Assembly: GCF_009696375.1 (NCBI RefSeq)
Contig: NZ_VUMD01000005.1
Span: 124,001 to 188,000, forward strand
Source of the DNA: Clostridium porci
GTDB lineage: Bacteria; Bacillota; Clostridia; Lachnospirales; Lachnospiraceae
DNA: 64,000 nt
Direction of reading: 5' to 3'
The notes beneath the pieces were generated by a model. That model saw nothing but the letters and a program-made list of their open reading frames with translations, had not been told where the DNA came from and did no database searches. Positions 27,166 through 35,065 of this stretch are shown one piece after another; the stretch's first letter is position 1, and each line of letters begins with the position of its first letter. The position numbers and the translations under genes are program-made.

Positions 27166-28008
27166 TTATATTTTTTTAGAATTCGCTTCTAGTACCCTAT
27201 GGATGTGTACAACTAAAAAGGCGAATTCATCATTTCCCAGCACATATGAAAAATCCTGTTTTATATATTTGCCTATTTTTTTGGCTGTTTTTGCTTCCCT
27301 CTGGTATTTGCGGACTACTATTTTATATAGAAAATCATCTCCGTTTAAGGTCTTGTTTGAAAGAATCCTTTCCGCAAAAAACATTAAATGCCTTATAAAC
27401 CTTTGATAGTCCAATGAATCCTCATCATATTCTATAGAAAAGTCCTTCTTTACAATATTCAGACAATTTTGGACGATCTGCGCAATATGAATGATGCCTT
27501 CAATATCAGTATTCATCTGTGCATTGGCTAAATGAATTGCGATTGAGGCCGCTTCTGTCTCAGGAAGTGAAAGATTTAGCTTTTGTTGGATAAGCTTTAG
27601 GGCTCTGCAGCCAATTTCATATTCTTTTTTATAAAGTCTTTTTACCTCCCAGTATAGTGGATTCTGGATAGGCAAATTTTGACGGTAACGTATAACGGCA
27701 AAATGAATATGATCGGCTATGGCCAGATAAACGCTAGCGCACAAATCAGTATTAAGAGCTTCCTTTGCTATATCAATGATTTCATAGGTTACTTCAATGA
27801 TATCAATAGGTATTTCCGCTAAAATCTGGTCCATTTTCTTAGCGGATACAGACTTGTCGGGTCTGAATATCTTCTCCACATGTCCAGGCTCAATCTCGCT
27901 GCCAGGCTTAACGTTCCACCCAATTCCTTTTCCGATCAATATTAATTCTTCGTTTAACTCGTTTAGGGCTGATACTATGTTATTATTCCAGATTTTTTCT
28001 ACCCTCAT
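27166..28008 (-). CDS. BglG/LicT/GlcT-family transcription antiterminator
   Basis: A 280-residue RNA-binding antiterminator. The N-terminal CAT domain (about 1-55) begins MRVEKIWNNNIVSALNE and has the GKGIGWNVKPG loop. Two PTS regulation domains follow (about 65-170 and 175-280), with phosphorylatable histidines in ADHIHFAV, AIHLANAQM, RHLMFFAER and VVHIHRVLE, as in the family. The start at 28008 is the one that yields a proper CAT domain; the frame is open further upstream but runs through the leader. It is the first gene of the operon with the PTS permease and would bind the RAT site in its own leader. Confidence 0.92.
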   Translation of the reverse strand: MRVEKIWNNNIVSALNELNEELILIGKGIGWNVKPGSEIEPGHVEKIFRPDKSVSAKKMDQILAEIPIDIIEVTYEIIDIAKEALNTDLCASVYLAIADHIHFAVIRYRQNLPIQNPLYWEVKRLYKKEYEIGCRALKLIQQKLNLSLPETEAASIAIHLANAQMNTDIEGIIHIAQIVQNCLNIVKKDFSIEYDEDSLDYQRFIRHLMFFAERILSNKTLNGDDFLYKIVVRKYQREAKTAKKIGKYIKQDFSYVLGNDEFAFLVVHIHRVLEANSKKI

Positions 28009-28030
28009 ATTATACCCCGCTAAAATAAAA

Positions 28031-28072
28031 AATACCAAAAAACTCCTTATTACTAAGAAGCTTCTTGGTATT
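28031..28072 (-). terminator. Leader terminator overlapped by the RAT site
   Basis: On the minus strand an 18-base-pair stem without mismatches (several G-U pairs) and an AGTAAT loop is followed by TTTTATTTTA (28021-28030). Its 5' arm shares bases with the RAT site, so antiterminator binding would prevent its formation. Confidence 0.88.
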
Positions 28073-28095
28073 GCCTGACTCAACAGTAACATGCC
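28067..28095 (-). promoter_or_regulatory. RAT site for the LicT/GlcT-type antiterminator
   Basis: Read on the minus strand it is GGCATGTTACTG, six bases, CAGGCAATACC, which matches the family pattern GGxTTGTTACTG...GCAGGCAAxACC. It overlaps the upstream arm of the leader terminator by six bases, the standard arrangement in sac, bgl and glc systems. Confidence 0.9.
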
Positions 28096-28118
28096 AAAAG
28101 AAATGTTAATTTATATTA

Positions 28119-28147
28119 TTTATATCACAAAAGAGCGTTATATGCAA
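28119..28147 (-). promoter_or_regulatory. Promoter of the antiterminator-PTS operon
   Basis: On the minus strand TTGCAT (28147-28142), a 17-base spacer and TATAAA (28124-28119). The transcript would start near 28112, some 17 bases before the RAT site. On the other strand of the same gap TTTACG and TACAAT (28203-28232, 18-base spacer) could drive the cyclophilin gene. Confidence 0.65.
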
Positions 28148-28303
28148 TAGGAAATAAATAATTCCTAACATGCAAGAAGAATATAATAATTCTATAAACT
28201 ACTTTACGCAGGCATCCGTTCAGTGTTACAATATGAGTCAGCAAAGCTGTTGTGTAAAAACAGCTCTGTCTAAAAGGTTTATATATAAAGAGGAGTCATA
28301 ACA

Positions 28304-29020
28304 ATGAAAAAATGGATGTGCGTATGTGCGTCAGCATTGGCATTGGCTATGCTGGCCGGCTGCCAGAGCAAAGGGGAAACAAAGACACCGGCAGCTGAAA
28401 CCAAGATTCAGTCAGAGGATAAGACCCAGGCTGACGGGACAGCGGCAGCAGAGAAAACAAATGTGGAGAAAGCAGCAGAGGATACAGCGGCAGATGATTC
28501 AGAGGCTCTAAAGGCGGCAGCCGGAAAGCACTATGTAACGATCAATATAAAGGACTACGGAACCATACAGGTTGAGCTGGATGGAGATGCAGCGCCCATA
28601 ACGGTAGCCAATTTTTTAAAGCTTGCAAAAGAAGGCTTCTATGACGGACTTACCTTTCACCGGATTATAAACGGTTTTATGATTCAGGGAGGAGATCCAA
28701 CAGGTACAGGCATGGGAGGCTCAGGTGAGGAGATTAAGGGAGAATTTGCCAATAACGGTGTGGACAATCCTCTGTCCCATACAAGAGGAGCCATCTCTAT
28801 GGCTCGCTCTGCATTAATGGACAGCGCCAGCTCCCAGTTCTTTATTGTTCATCAGGACAGCGCCTTTCTGGATGGAGATTATGCATGCTTTGGCTATGTA
28901 ACCGATGGGATGGAGGTCGTGGACGCGATTTGTGAGGCCGTCCAGACAGAGGACGGAAACGGCACGGTGGCAAAGGAGAACCAGCCGGTAATCGAAAGCA
29001 TAACGGTAGTAGATGAATAA
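28304..29020 (+). CDS. Lipoprotein peptidyl-prolyl isomerase, cyclophilin type
   Basis: A 238-residue surface lipoprotein. The signal peptide ends in the lipobox LAGC with Cys20. A Lys/Glu/Ala-rich linker (about 21-75) spaces the cyclophilin domain (about 80-238), which has the active-site segments FHRIINGFMIQGGDPTGTGMGG, the SASSQFFIVHQD strand and a CFGYVTDGMEVVD closing strand. Cyclophilins isomerise Xaa-Pro bonds and here would help fold exported proteins outside the membrane. Its stop overlaps the alternative upstream start of the L,D-transpeptidase gene, so the two are likely co-transcribed. Confidence 0.93.
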   Translation: MKKWMCVCASALALAMLAGCQSKGETKTPAAETKIQSEDKTQADGTAAAEKTNVEKAAEDTAADDSEALKAAAGKHYVTINIKDYGTIQVELDGDAAPITVANFLKLAKEGFYDGLTFHRIINGFMIQGGDPTGTGMGGSGEEIKGEFANNGVDNPLSHTRGAISMARSALMDSASSQFFIVHQDSAFLDGDYACFGYVTDGMEVVDAICEAVQTEDGNGTVAKENQPVIESITVVDE

Positions 29021-29030
29021 GGAGATTTTA

Positions 29031-30479
29031 ATGATATTAAAAAGCAGTGTAAAAGATCGGACAATGGATAAAATAGCGAAGCTAGCCGTAATAGCGGCGG
29101 CTTGTATCGTGCTTTCAGCTATGACGGTACTTGCGGCTCAGACAGCAGATGCCTCCCGTTTTGTTTCTGGCACAAAGGTGAACGGAGTGAGAATCGGAGT
29201 TCTTACGGTAGCAGAGGCTAGGGAGAGGATTGAAGGCTTTTACGCAGGTGAATATACACTTACAATCAAGGAACGAGGGGGAGCCGTAGAAACCATTAAA
29301 GGAACGGATATTGCTTACCGTGTGGGAATTTCTCCAGAAGGATTGCAGGCCATTTTAGACGCTCAGAACGCCGCAGGGCGTAACGCAGGCCCTAACGAGG
29401 ATAATGAACATACCATGGCTCTGACGACAGCCTTCAGCCAGGAAGCATTGCTGGAAAGAATTGGAAGACTTACACTCATCGGCGGTTCCGGCATTGTTAC
29501 AACCAGGGACGCCTTCATATCTGCCTATGAGGAAGGGAAGCCTTATACAATCATTCCCGCTGTTCAGGGTAACAGCGTAGATGTGGAGAAAACAACCTCT
29601 CTGATCCTTGAAGCAGTTCATGCAGGGCAGACTTCTGTGGATGTGGATGAGGCAGGCTGCTATACTCAGGTCAGTTTGTGGGAGAACGATCCGTCCCTGG
29701 CAGCCTTATGCGACAGAATGAACCAGTACCGTCAGATGGAGATTCACTACAGCTTCGGCGGGGAGACAGAGACGGTTACAGGAGAAACTATATGTTCCTG
29801 GCTCAGAGGAACGGTCAATGGGATGACAGAGGTGGATAAAGACGCAGTGGCTGCCTTTGTAAGCGGGCTGGCGGCCAGATATGATACGGTAGGTACAGTC
29901 AGGAACTTTCTGACTGCCACAGGTACTGAAGTAGCCCTGACAGGTCCTTATGGCTGGAAAATTGACGTAGCTGGAGAAACCGCGGCTCTTATCTCTTTGC
30001 TTCAGGCTGGCCCGGCTGCAGAGCCTGTAGAGCGGGAGCCGGTTTATGCAGCCACTGCTGCAAGCCGAACAGCCCCTGATTGGGGAACAACCTATGTGGA
30101 GGTGGATCTGACAGGACAGCATGTTTATATGTTCAAGGAAGGGAAGCTAGTGTGGGAAGCTCCCTGTGTAACCGGAAATGCTTCCAAGAATTACACGACT
30201 CCAGCCGGTATCTACAGCCTTGCCTATAAGGAGAAGGATCGGGTTCTGCGAGGAAAAAAGCTGGCGGACGGCAGCTATGAATATGAAAGCCCTGTGTCCT
30301 ACTGGATGCCTTTTAACGGAGGCATCGGCCTTCATGACGCCAGCTGGCGGGGAAAATTCGGCGGAGTCATTTATCAGAAAAGCGGAAGCCACGGCTGCAT
30401 CAATCTTCCTCCCGCATCGGTTCCGGCTCTTTACGAGATGGTTTATAAGGGGATTCCGGTTATCTGTCATGGAGCGTAA
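29031..30479 (+). CDS. L,D-transpeptidase with N-terminal peptidoglycan-binding domain
   Basis: A 482-residue exported wall enzyme. A membrane anchor or signal (about residues 15-36) is followed by a PG_4-type domain (about 40-330) and a YkuD catalytic domain (about 350-482). The YkuD core is intact: GGIGLHDASWRGKFGG and then KSGSHGCINLPP with the catalytic Cys. Such enzymes make 3-3 cross-links or attach proteins to peptidoglycan. ATG at 29031 is chosen because AAGGAG lies seven bases upstream; the frame also has an ATG at 29013 without a site. A strong hairpin follows at 30549. Confidence 0.93.
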   Translation: MILKSSVKDRTMDKIAKLAVIAAACIVLSAMTVLAAQTADASRFVSGTKVNGVRIGVLTVAEARERIEGFYAGEYTLTIKERGGAVETIKGTDIAYRVGISPEGLQAILDAQNAAGRNAGPNEDNEHTMALTTAFSQEALLERIGRLTLIGGSGIVTTRDAFISAYEEGKPYTIIPAVQGNSVDVEKTTSLILEAVHAGQTSVDVDEAGCYTQVSLWENDPSLAALCDRMNQYRQMEIHYSFGGETETVTGETICSWLRGTVNGMTEVDKDAVAAFVSGLAARYDTVGTVRNFLTATGTEVALTGPYGWKIDVAGETAALISLLQAGPAAEPVEREPVYAATAASRTAPDWGTTYVEVDLTGQHVYMFKEGKLVWEAPCVTGNASKNYTTPAGIYSLAYKEKDRVLRGKKLADGSYEYESPVSYWMPFNGGIGLHDASWRGKFGGVIYQKSGSHGCINLPPASVPALYEMVYKGIPVICHGA

Positions 30480-30548
30480 ACGGATTAACAGGCCTTATGT
30501 CCTGTGTAGGGCAATCAGACTAAAAGAAGCAGCTTCAAATACAGGAAC

Positions 30549-30588
30549 GTCCCCTCTACCTGTTTGACAGGAGTGAGGGGACATTTTG
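30549..30588 (+). terminator. Intrinsic terminator after the L,D-transpeptidase
   Basis: GTCCCCTC (30549-30556) pairs perfectly with GAGGGGAC (30575-30582), and an inner ACCTGT/ACAGG stem extends it; ATTTTG follows. The T tract is weak but the stem is very stable. The convergent BTAD regulator ends right beside it. Confidence 0.7.
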
Positions 30589-31803
30589 CTAAGATGAACG
30601 CTTCCTGGGAAGCACAGGCTGCAGGGAATAGTTAACCATGAGATCCTTCCGGTTATAAAGCTTTCGGAAGCTGACGCAAATCCGGTTCAGCACCGTTTCT
30701 GCCTGCTCGGATGTGATGGTGGGAAGAAGAATAAGATACTGGCATACACTGTAGCGGGTATAAGCGTCGCTGCATCGCAGGGAGGTGCTGACAGCCGTGT
30801 TCAAATGCTTCATAGCCTTGGTAAGGAAGGGAAGCTTGGGCGTGGCTTTTTCCGTATCAGTTATTGTCAGAAGGCATAGATAGATGGAGTCCCCGGTGCG
30901 TTCAATCGCTCTGCGCCCCAGCTGGAACAGGTCATGGAACACTGAATATTCACAATAAAATGCACCCTTTGAGCCTTCCTCCTGAAGGGCGTCCTGAATG
31001 GAGTCCAGATTAATATTGATACCTTGAGCCTCGTTCCAGATGATCCGGTAAAGGTTTTTAAAATCGTTGGATGGGGAGATGGAAAATTCATTGTAAAACA
31101 GGTTCATGGTGTGCTTGTACTCTTCCAGTGCCTGACTGGTATGCCCATCCTTAAAAAGAGAATGAACCAGGTGGTAACGGAGGGTTTCATCAAAAGGCTC
31201 GATTCTCACTGCACCTTCACAGATAGAGGTGATTTTAGCATAGGCCTGCTTTTTGACCAAAAGCTCAATGGTTTTATGTACCAGCTTCTGATACTGGGAG
31301 TGATAATAAGCGGCAATCGGAATAACCCATGGTTCATATTCAGATTTTGGAAGAAAGTCGCCCTTATAGAGGGACAATCCCTGGTAACACAAGGAAAGGG
31401 CCTCCTCGTCCTCCAAAGGCTGGCCTAAGACTTTATTGCAAATATCCTCGAATTCGTCGATGTCTATGACAGTGGTGTATTCCTGGGTCCAGGCATAAGA
31501 GCCCCCCTTCTGAACTAACAGCTTCTGAGGAGAAATTCCTAATGGACCCAGCAGCTTTCTGGTACGGAATATCAGCGTTTTTAAAGAGCTGTTGGGATTT
31601 ATTCCTGGGTCATCAGCCCATATAATGCGAATCAGTTCGCTTGGGCTGATAGGTTTCTTCTGGAAAATCACAAGATATTCCAGAAGGAGCCAGGGCTTTT
31701 TAGATTGGTTGCTGCTATCTGTAATTGCTCTGGTCCCGGCCTTGATAGTAAACCCTCCTAAGGTTCTCACGTAGATAACATGCTTTTCTCCCATTGCATC
31801 CAT
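30589..31803 (-). CDS. BTAD/SARP-type transcriptional regulator with a degenerate GGDEF-like C-terminus
   Basis: A 404-residue regulator. The N-terminal winged helix of the OmpR/SARP type (about 5-90, YVRTLGGFTIKAGTRAI ... SLKTLIFRTRKLLGPLG) is followed by the bacterial transcriptional activation domain made of TPR-like helices (about 105-255). The last 130 residues resemble a diverged GGDEF fold: LRCSDAYTRYSVCQYLILLP occupies the place of RxSDxxxRxGGDEFxxLLP, with the GGDEF signature lost. AAAGGAGG precedes ATG 31803. It is divergent from the gene at 31996, and the region between has SARP-type repeats. The family often acts on adjacent genes. Confidence 0.85.
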   Translation of the reverse strand: MDAMGEKHVIYVRTLGGFTIKAGTRAITDSSNQSKKPWLLLEYLVIFQKKPISPSELIRIIWADDPGINPNSSLKTLIFRTRKLLGPLGISPQKLLVQKGGSYAWTQEYTTVIDIDEFEDICNKVLGQPLEDEEALSLCYQGLSLYKGDFLPKSEYEPWVIPIAAYYHSQYQKLVHKTIELLVKKQAYAKITSICEGAVRIEPFDETLRYHLVHSLFKDGHTSQALEEYKHTMNLFYNEFSISPSNDFKNLYRIIWNEAQGININLDSIQDALQEEGSKGAFYCEYSVFHDLFQLGRRAIERTGDSIYLCLLTITDTEKATPKLPFLTKAMKHLNTAVSTSLRCSDAYTRYSVCQYLILLPTITSEQAETVLNRICVSFRKLYNRKDLMVNYSLQPVLPRKRSS

Positions 31804-31912
31804 GCTTTGCCTCCTTTGCAAACTGTAATGATACAAATTAGTATACTAATTTAGAGGGAGATTGTCCAGAAAAAGAGGATGCTTTAAAAGGGATTCCTGA
31901 TTGACTGGAAGA

Positions 31913-31944
31913 ATTGTAATCAGATTGTAATGCTGTGATATAAT
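31913..31944 (+). promoter_or_regulatory. Extended -10 promoter with SARP-like 11-base direct repeats
   Basis: The heptamer ATTGTAA occurs at 31913-31919 and 31924-31930, 11 bases apart. Eight bases after the second copy comes TATAAT (31939-31944) with an upstream TG at -14/-15. There is no proper -35; the repeats occupy its place. This is the layout of SARP-activated promoters. Transcription would start near 31951. Confidence 0.6.
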
Positions 31945-31995
31945 TGGTTGAAAACAGAACGTAACTATAAAGTCAGTGGGAAAGCAGGTATAGGG

Positions 31996-32859
31996 ATGGC
32001 GATTTCAACAAGAGGAGCTTTAATAAATTCATACAAACATTTTTTTATAGCTGTGGACAGCTTTGAGAATCGGTTGCTAAAGGGAAGGATGTTTCATGAA
32101 AGTATGGAGGAAGCAGCAGCTTTTAGCTGCCTTACAGAGCTGGTAGTGACGTTGGAGCGCCTGTTTGATAAGCTGCAGTATCCCATGAAAAGTGTTCAGC
32201 AGAGAAGCTTTAACAGAAAGCTTACCGAAGCTTTTCCAGGTGAAATACCCCACGAGATCAGGAATACAGGTAAGGACAGAAAAGGAACCTTGAGTAATTT
32301 CCTTCTTCAGGTGAAATACCGGTTTTACGCAAGCTGGCAGGGGGAGGTTACAGATCTGAGCGATGGATCTGGCATCTCCTTTGCAAGCTTAATTGAATTA
32401 ATGGATTATCTGGGCGAAAGGCTGGGTGGAATTGACAGGGAGAGAGGGGCAGGCTGCGGCAGGCAGGTGGGCTCTTCGTCCGGTCTGTGCGATGGCAGGT
32501 ATGTTATAGAGGGGAACCCAGCCAGTCCGGCAGTGGAGGGCCTCCCTGTTTTTGTAAATGGATATCAGATTAAGGAAGTGATAGAGAGCATGGCTATGCC
32601 TTTTTTAAAAGGAGAGATGAATCATATGATACCCATTACACTCCAGGTGGCAGCAGAAGGCGTGGAATTTGAAACCTTTATAGTTCGAGTACTGTTTAAG
32701 CGCAATGGAACCTGGCAGGGAACCATCGGCTGGAGGGAGAAGCGCATTCAGGTAAGCTTTCGGAGTTTTCTGGAAATACTGCTCCTGATACATGAGGCAG
32801 TGAATCAGAGGGAACTGTGTTTTGGGATAGAAGCTGATCAATCAAACTCAGAGATTTGA
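31996..32859 (+). CDS. Uncharacterised protein with an internally duplicated domain
   Basis: A 287-residue soluble protein that I do not recognise by name. Two related segments stand out: VKYRFYASWQGEVTDL followed by FASLIELMDYLGERLG (about 110-150), and VRVLFKRNGTWQGTIGW followed by FRSFLEILLLIHEAVN (about 235-275). Both read as a short beta-hairpin with a xTWQGxV motif and then a helix with FxSxxELxxLI. The frame is open from a TTG at 31948, but the predicted transcript starts near 31951, so ATG 31996 is preferred. It faces away from the BTAD regulator and is probably its target. Confidence 0.65.
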   Translation: MAISTRGALINSYKHFFIAVDSFENRLLKGRMFHESMEEAAAFSCLTELVVTLERLFDKLQYPMKSVQQRSFNRKLTEAFPGEIPHEIRNTGKDRKGTLSNFLLQVKYRFYASWQGEVTDLSDGSGISFASLIELMDYLGERLGGIDRERGAGCGRQVGSSSGLCDGRYVIEGNPASPAVEGLPVFVNGYQIKEVIESMAMPFLKGEMNHMIPITLQVAAEGVEFETFIVRVLFKRNGTWQGTIGWREKRIQVSFRSFLEILLLIHEAVNQRELCFGIEADQSNSEI

Positions 32860-33027
32860 TCCCGTCATAAGAATTGATATAGTTTCTATCCATTGACAAT
32901 AGGGTTCTTTGGTAGTAGTCAGATCGGATACCATGCGCAGCATCCTTAGTTCTCGCTCACGAGTTTCTGGCGGCATGAATCAATATACATCCGGCAACAC
33001 AATATTGGTGTATTTGTGGCTGTTTTT

Positions 33028-33049
33028 ACAGTGATTTACACTGTTTTTT
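33028..33049 (+). terminator. Intrinsic terminator
   Basis: ACAGTG (33028-33033) pairs with CACTGT (33039-33044), followed by TTTTT; a T-rich tract also lies upstream. It is 170 bases beyond the stop of the duplicated-domain gene and just ahead of the promoter at 33074, so it insulates the ABC transporter operon. Confidence 0.65.
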
Positions 33050-33073
33050 CGCATAAAAAAACATAAATAGGTA

Positions 33074-33102
33074 TTGGAAAACAGAATAACTTATGCTATA
33101 CT
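33074..33102 (+). promoter_or_regulatory. Promoter of the amino-acid ABC transporter operon
   Basis: TTGGAA (33074-33079) and TATACT (33097-33102) are 17 bases apart. Transcription would start near 33109, giving a 167-base leader before the binding-protein gene at 33277. Confidence 0.65.
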
Positions 33103-33189
33103 TACGACGTTAAGCGCATGTTTCAGGAAAATGAAGCGCGCCGCAGGATAGAGGGCAGAGCCCAGCTGTTTAAGATAGTGAGGCATCAG

Positions 33190-33230
33190 ATGACAATAAG
33201 TCATACCTGTGTGATAGGTGTGGCTTTTTT
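33190..33230 (+). promoter_or_regulatory. Attenuator-like leader structure before the ABC transporter genes
   Basis: A terminator hairpin (CATACCT 33202-33208 with AGGTGTG 33216-33222, then GCTTTTTT) lies inside the leader, ahead of the first gene. An alternative hairpin, ATGAC (33190-33194) with GTCAT (33200-33204), uses three bases of the terminator's 5' arm, so the two exclude each other. The upstream leader (33110-33189) contains another stem with GCGC arms. I could not match it to a T-box, lysine, glycine or SAM riboswitch. Confidence 0.5.
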
Positions 33231-33276
33231 CTTAAATGGTCAGGCTGGAATAAGTATGTTTAAGGGAGAGATTATT

Positions 33277-34161
33277 ATGAAAATGAACACGAAAAAAGTT
33301 TTAGGTTTGGGCCTGGCGGCTGTACTTGCAGTTGGTTCACTGACTGCCTGCAGCGGCAGCGGGGACACTTCTTCGGCTGCTGTCACAGCAGACAGCTCTG
33401 CGGCCGGCGGGGAGAGGAAGACCCTGCGTGTTGCTATGGAGTGCGCATATGCGCCTTATAATTGGACGCAGCCTGATGACGCCAATGGGGCGGTTCCCAT
33501 TGCGGACAGCAATGAGTTTGCCTATGGATATGATGTTATGATGGCAAAGAAGATTGCTGATACCTTAGGGTATGACCTGGAGATTGTGCGTCTGGACTGG
33601 GATTCCCTGATTCCTGCTGTTACAACCGGACAGGTTGACTGCGTGATTGCGGGACAGTCCATTACTGCTGAGCGCCTTCAAGCAGTAGATTTTACAGAGC
33701 CTTATTACTATGCAACGATTGTCACCCTGGTTAAGGAAGGAAGCAAGTATGAACATGCTGCCAGCGTGGCTGATCTTGCAGGAGCTACCTGCACTTCTCA
33801 GCAGAGTACGATCTGGTACAATACCTGTTTGCCCCAGATAGAGGGGGCCAATATTCTGGCGGCTACTGCCAGCGCGCCAGACATGCTGATGTCACTTAAT
33901 GCAGGAAAGTGTGATTTGGTTGTAACAGACCAGCCTACAGGAAAGGGAGCTTTGGTTGCCTATCCTAATTTCAAGATGCTTGAGTTTGAGGGCGAGGGCG
34001 CCTTTCAGGTAACAGATGAGGATGTTAATATCGGAATTTCTTTAAAGAAGGGGAATACTGAATTAAAGGATGCCATCAACAGCGTTCTTACAACTATGAC
34101 GAAGGACGATTTCTCCGCCATGATGGACGAGGCAATTTCTGTTCAGCCTATGGCAAACTAA
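33277..34161 (+). CDS. Amino-acid ABC transporter substrate-binding lipoprotein
   Basis: A 294-residue family-3 solute-binding protein. The signal peptide ends in LTAC with lipidated Cys25, followed by a Ser/Ala linker. The binding domain begins TLRVAMECAYAPYNW and contains GYDVMMAKKIADTLG, DSLIPAVTTGQVDCVIAGQSITAER and DFTEPYYYAT, the hallmarks of polar amino-acid binding proteins. The ATG at 33277 follows GGGAGA and gives the signal peptide; the frame is open from 33118 but that stretch runs through the leader hairpins. The specific amino acid is not readable. The permease and ATPase follow after a stem-loop-containing gap of 103 bases. Confidence 0.92.
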   Translation: MKMNTKKVLGLGLAAVLAVGSLTACSGSGDTSSAAVTADSSAAGGERKTLRVAMECAYAPYNWTQPDDANGAVPIADSNEFAYGYDVMMAKKIADTLGYDLEIVRLDWDSLIPAVTTGQVDCVIAGQSITAERLQAVDFTEPYYYATIVTLVKEGSKYEHAASVADLAGATCTSQQSTIWYNTCLPQIEGANILAATASAPDMLMSLNAGKCDLVVTDQPTGKGALVAYPNFKMLEFEGEGAFQVTDEDVNIGISLKKGNTELKDAINSVLTTMTKDDFSAMMDEAISVQPMAN

Positions 34162-34178
34162 CAGGATTTACAAAAACC

Positions 34179-34223
34179 GCAGCAGCCGGCAGCAGGACAT
34201 GGATTGTTCGCCGGGCTGGCTGC
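34179..34223 (+). repeat. Intercistronic stem-loop between binding protein and permease
   Basis: CAGCCGGC (about 34183-34190) pairs with GCCGGGCTG (34210-34218) with one bulged base, and flanking GCAGC/GCTGC bases can extend it. There is no T tract. Such stems often protect the upstream mRNA so that the binding protein is made in excess. Confidence 0.5.
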
Positions 34224-34264
34224 CTGGGGAATTAAGTACGTATGGAAAAGTAAGGAGAAGGGAT

Positions 34265-35065
34265 ATGCCAACAGATTTTTTCAGCCGTGTAATGCTTGTA
34301 TTTAACCGGTATGGTATGTCAATGCTGCAGGGCGCAGGCACCAGCCTTAAGATTGCCCTGGTGGGAACCCTGGCAGGATGCGTCATCGGTTTTGCAGCAG
34401 GTATTGTTCAGACGATACCTGCACAGCGGGGTGATAATCCGGCAAAGAGAGGGCTGCTATGGATCGTTAAGGCAGTTTTAAACGCTTATGTGGAGTTTTT
34501 CAGAGGCACTCCAATGATGGCTCAGGCCATGTTTATTTATTACGGGCTTCTGCCTCTGTTGAAGATTAATATGACCAGCATACAGGCGGCCTATTTTATT
34601 TTGTCCATCAATACCGGGGCATATATGGCGGAAACAGTCCGGGGCGGTATACTTTCCATTGATTCCGGTCAGACTGAGGGAGCCAAGGCCATTGGTATGA
34701 CCCATGTTCAGACCATGATGTATGTAATCCTGCCTCAGGCCCTGAGAAATATTATGCCTCAGATCGGCAACAACCTGATTATCAATATTAAGGACAGCTG
34801 CGTCCTTTCTGTAATCGGTGTGGTGGAGCTGCTTTATAAAACAAAAGCGGCGGCAGGGGCCTTGTATATGAACTTTGAGACCTACACCATTACTATGATT
34901 ATGTACTTCATTATGACCTTTACCTGCTCGAGGATTCTTCGCTGGTGGGAGGATCGTATGGACGGAGCGGACAATTTTGATTTGGCTACTACGGATACTC
35001 TGGCTCATACCAGCGGCATGTACAGCTACCAGGCAGATAAGTCTGCGAAGGAGGAAGGAAGATGA
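34265..35065 (+). CDS. Amino-acid ABC transporter permease (HisM/GlnP type)
   Basis: A 266-residue membrane protein. It starts [29 protein letters not shown], the usual first helix of this family. The EAA-type cytoplasmic loop reads [33 protein letters not shown] and precedes the [13 protein letters not shown]-like segment (here [17 protein letters not shown]). About five membrane helices are visible. ATG 34265 has AAGGAGA upstream; an earlier in-frame ATG at 34199 lies within the intercistronic stem. It overlaps the ATPase gene by four bases (ATGA), so the two are translated together. A charged tail of about 30 residues extends beyond the last helix. Confidence 0.92.
   Translation: MPTDFFSRVMLVFNRYGMSMLQGAGTSLKIALVGTLAGCVIGFAAGIVQTIPAQRGDNPAKRGLLWIVKAVLNAYVEFFRGTPMMAQAMFIYYGLLPLLKINMTSIQAAYFILSINTGAYMAETVRGGILSIDSGQTEGAKAIGMTHVQTMMYVILPQALRNIMPQIGNNLIINIKDSCVLSVIGVVELLYKTKAAAGALYMNFETYTITMIMYFIMTFTCSRILRWWEDRMDGADNFDLATTDTLAHTSGMYSYQADKSAKEEGR

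Noticed and set aside
31948-31995. TTG start and 16 extra codons for the duplicated-domain protein
   Set aside because: The extended -10 at 31939-31944 places the transcript start at about 31951, downstream of the TTG.
32848-32976. A minus-strand frame of 42 codons beginning MPPETRERELRMLRMVSD
   Set aside because: It looks protein-like but has no ribosome binding site, a stop codon just upstream, and no recognised family; it overlaps the end of the convergent gene.
33118-33276. In-frame upstream extension of the amino-acid binding protein
   Set aside because: It would precede a proper lipoprotein signal peptide and passes through the leader hairpins; the start at 33277 has a good ribosome site.
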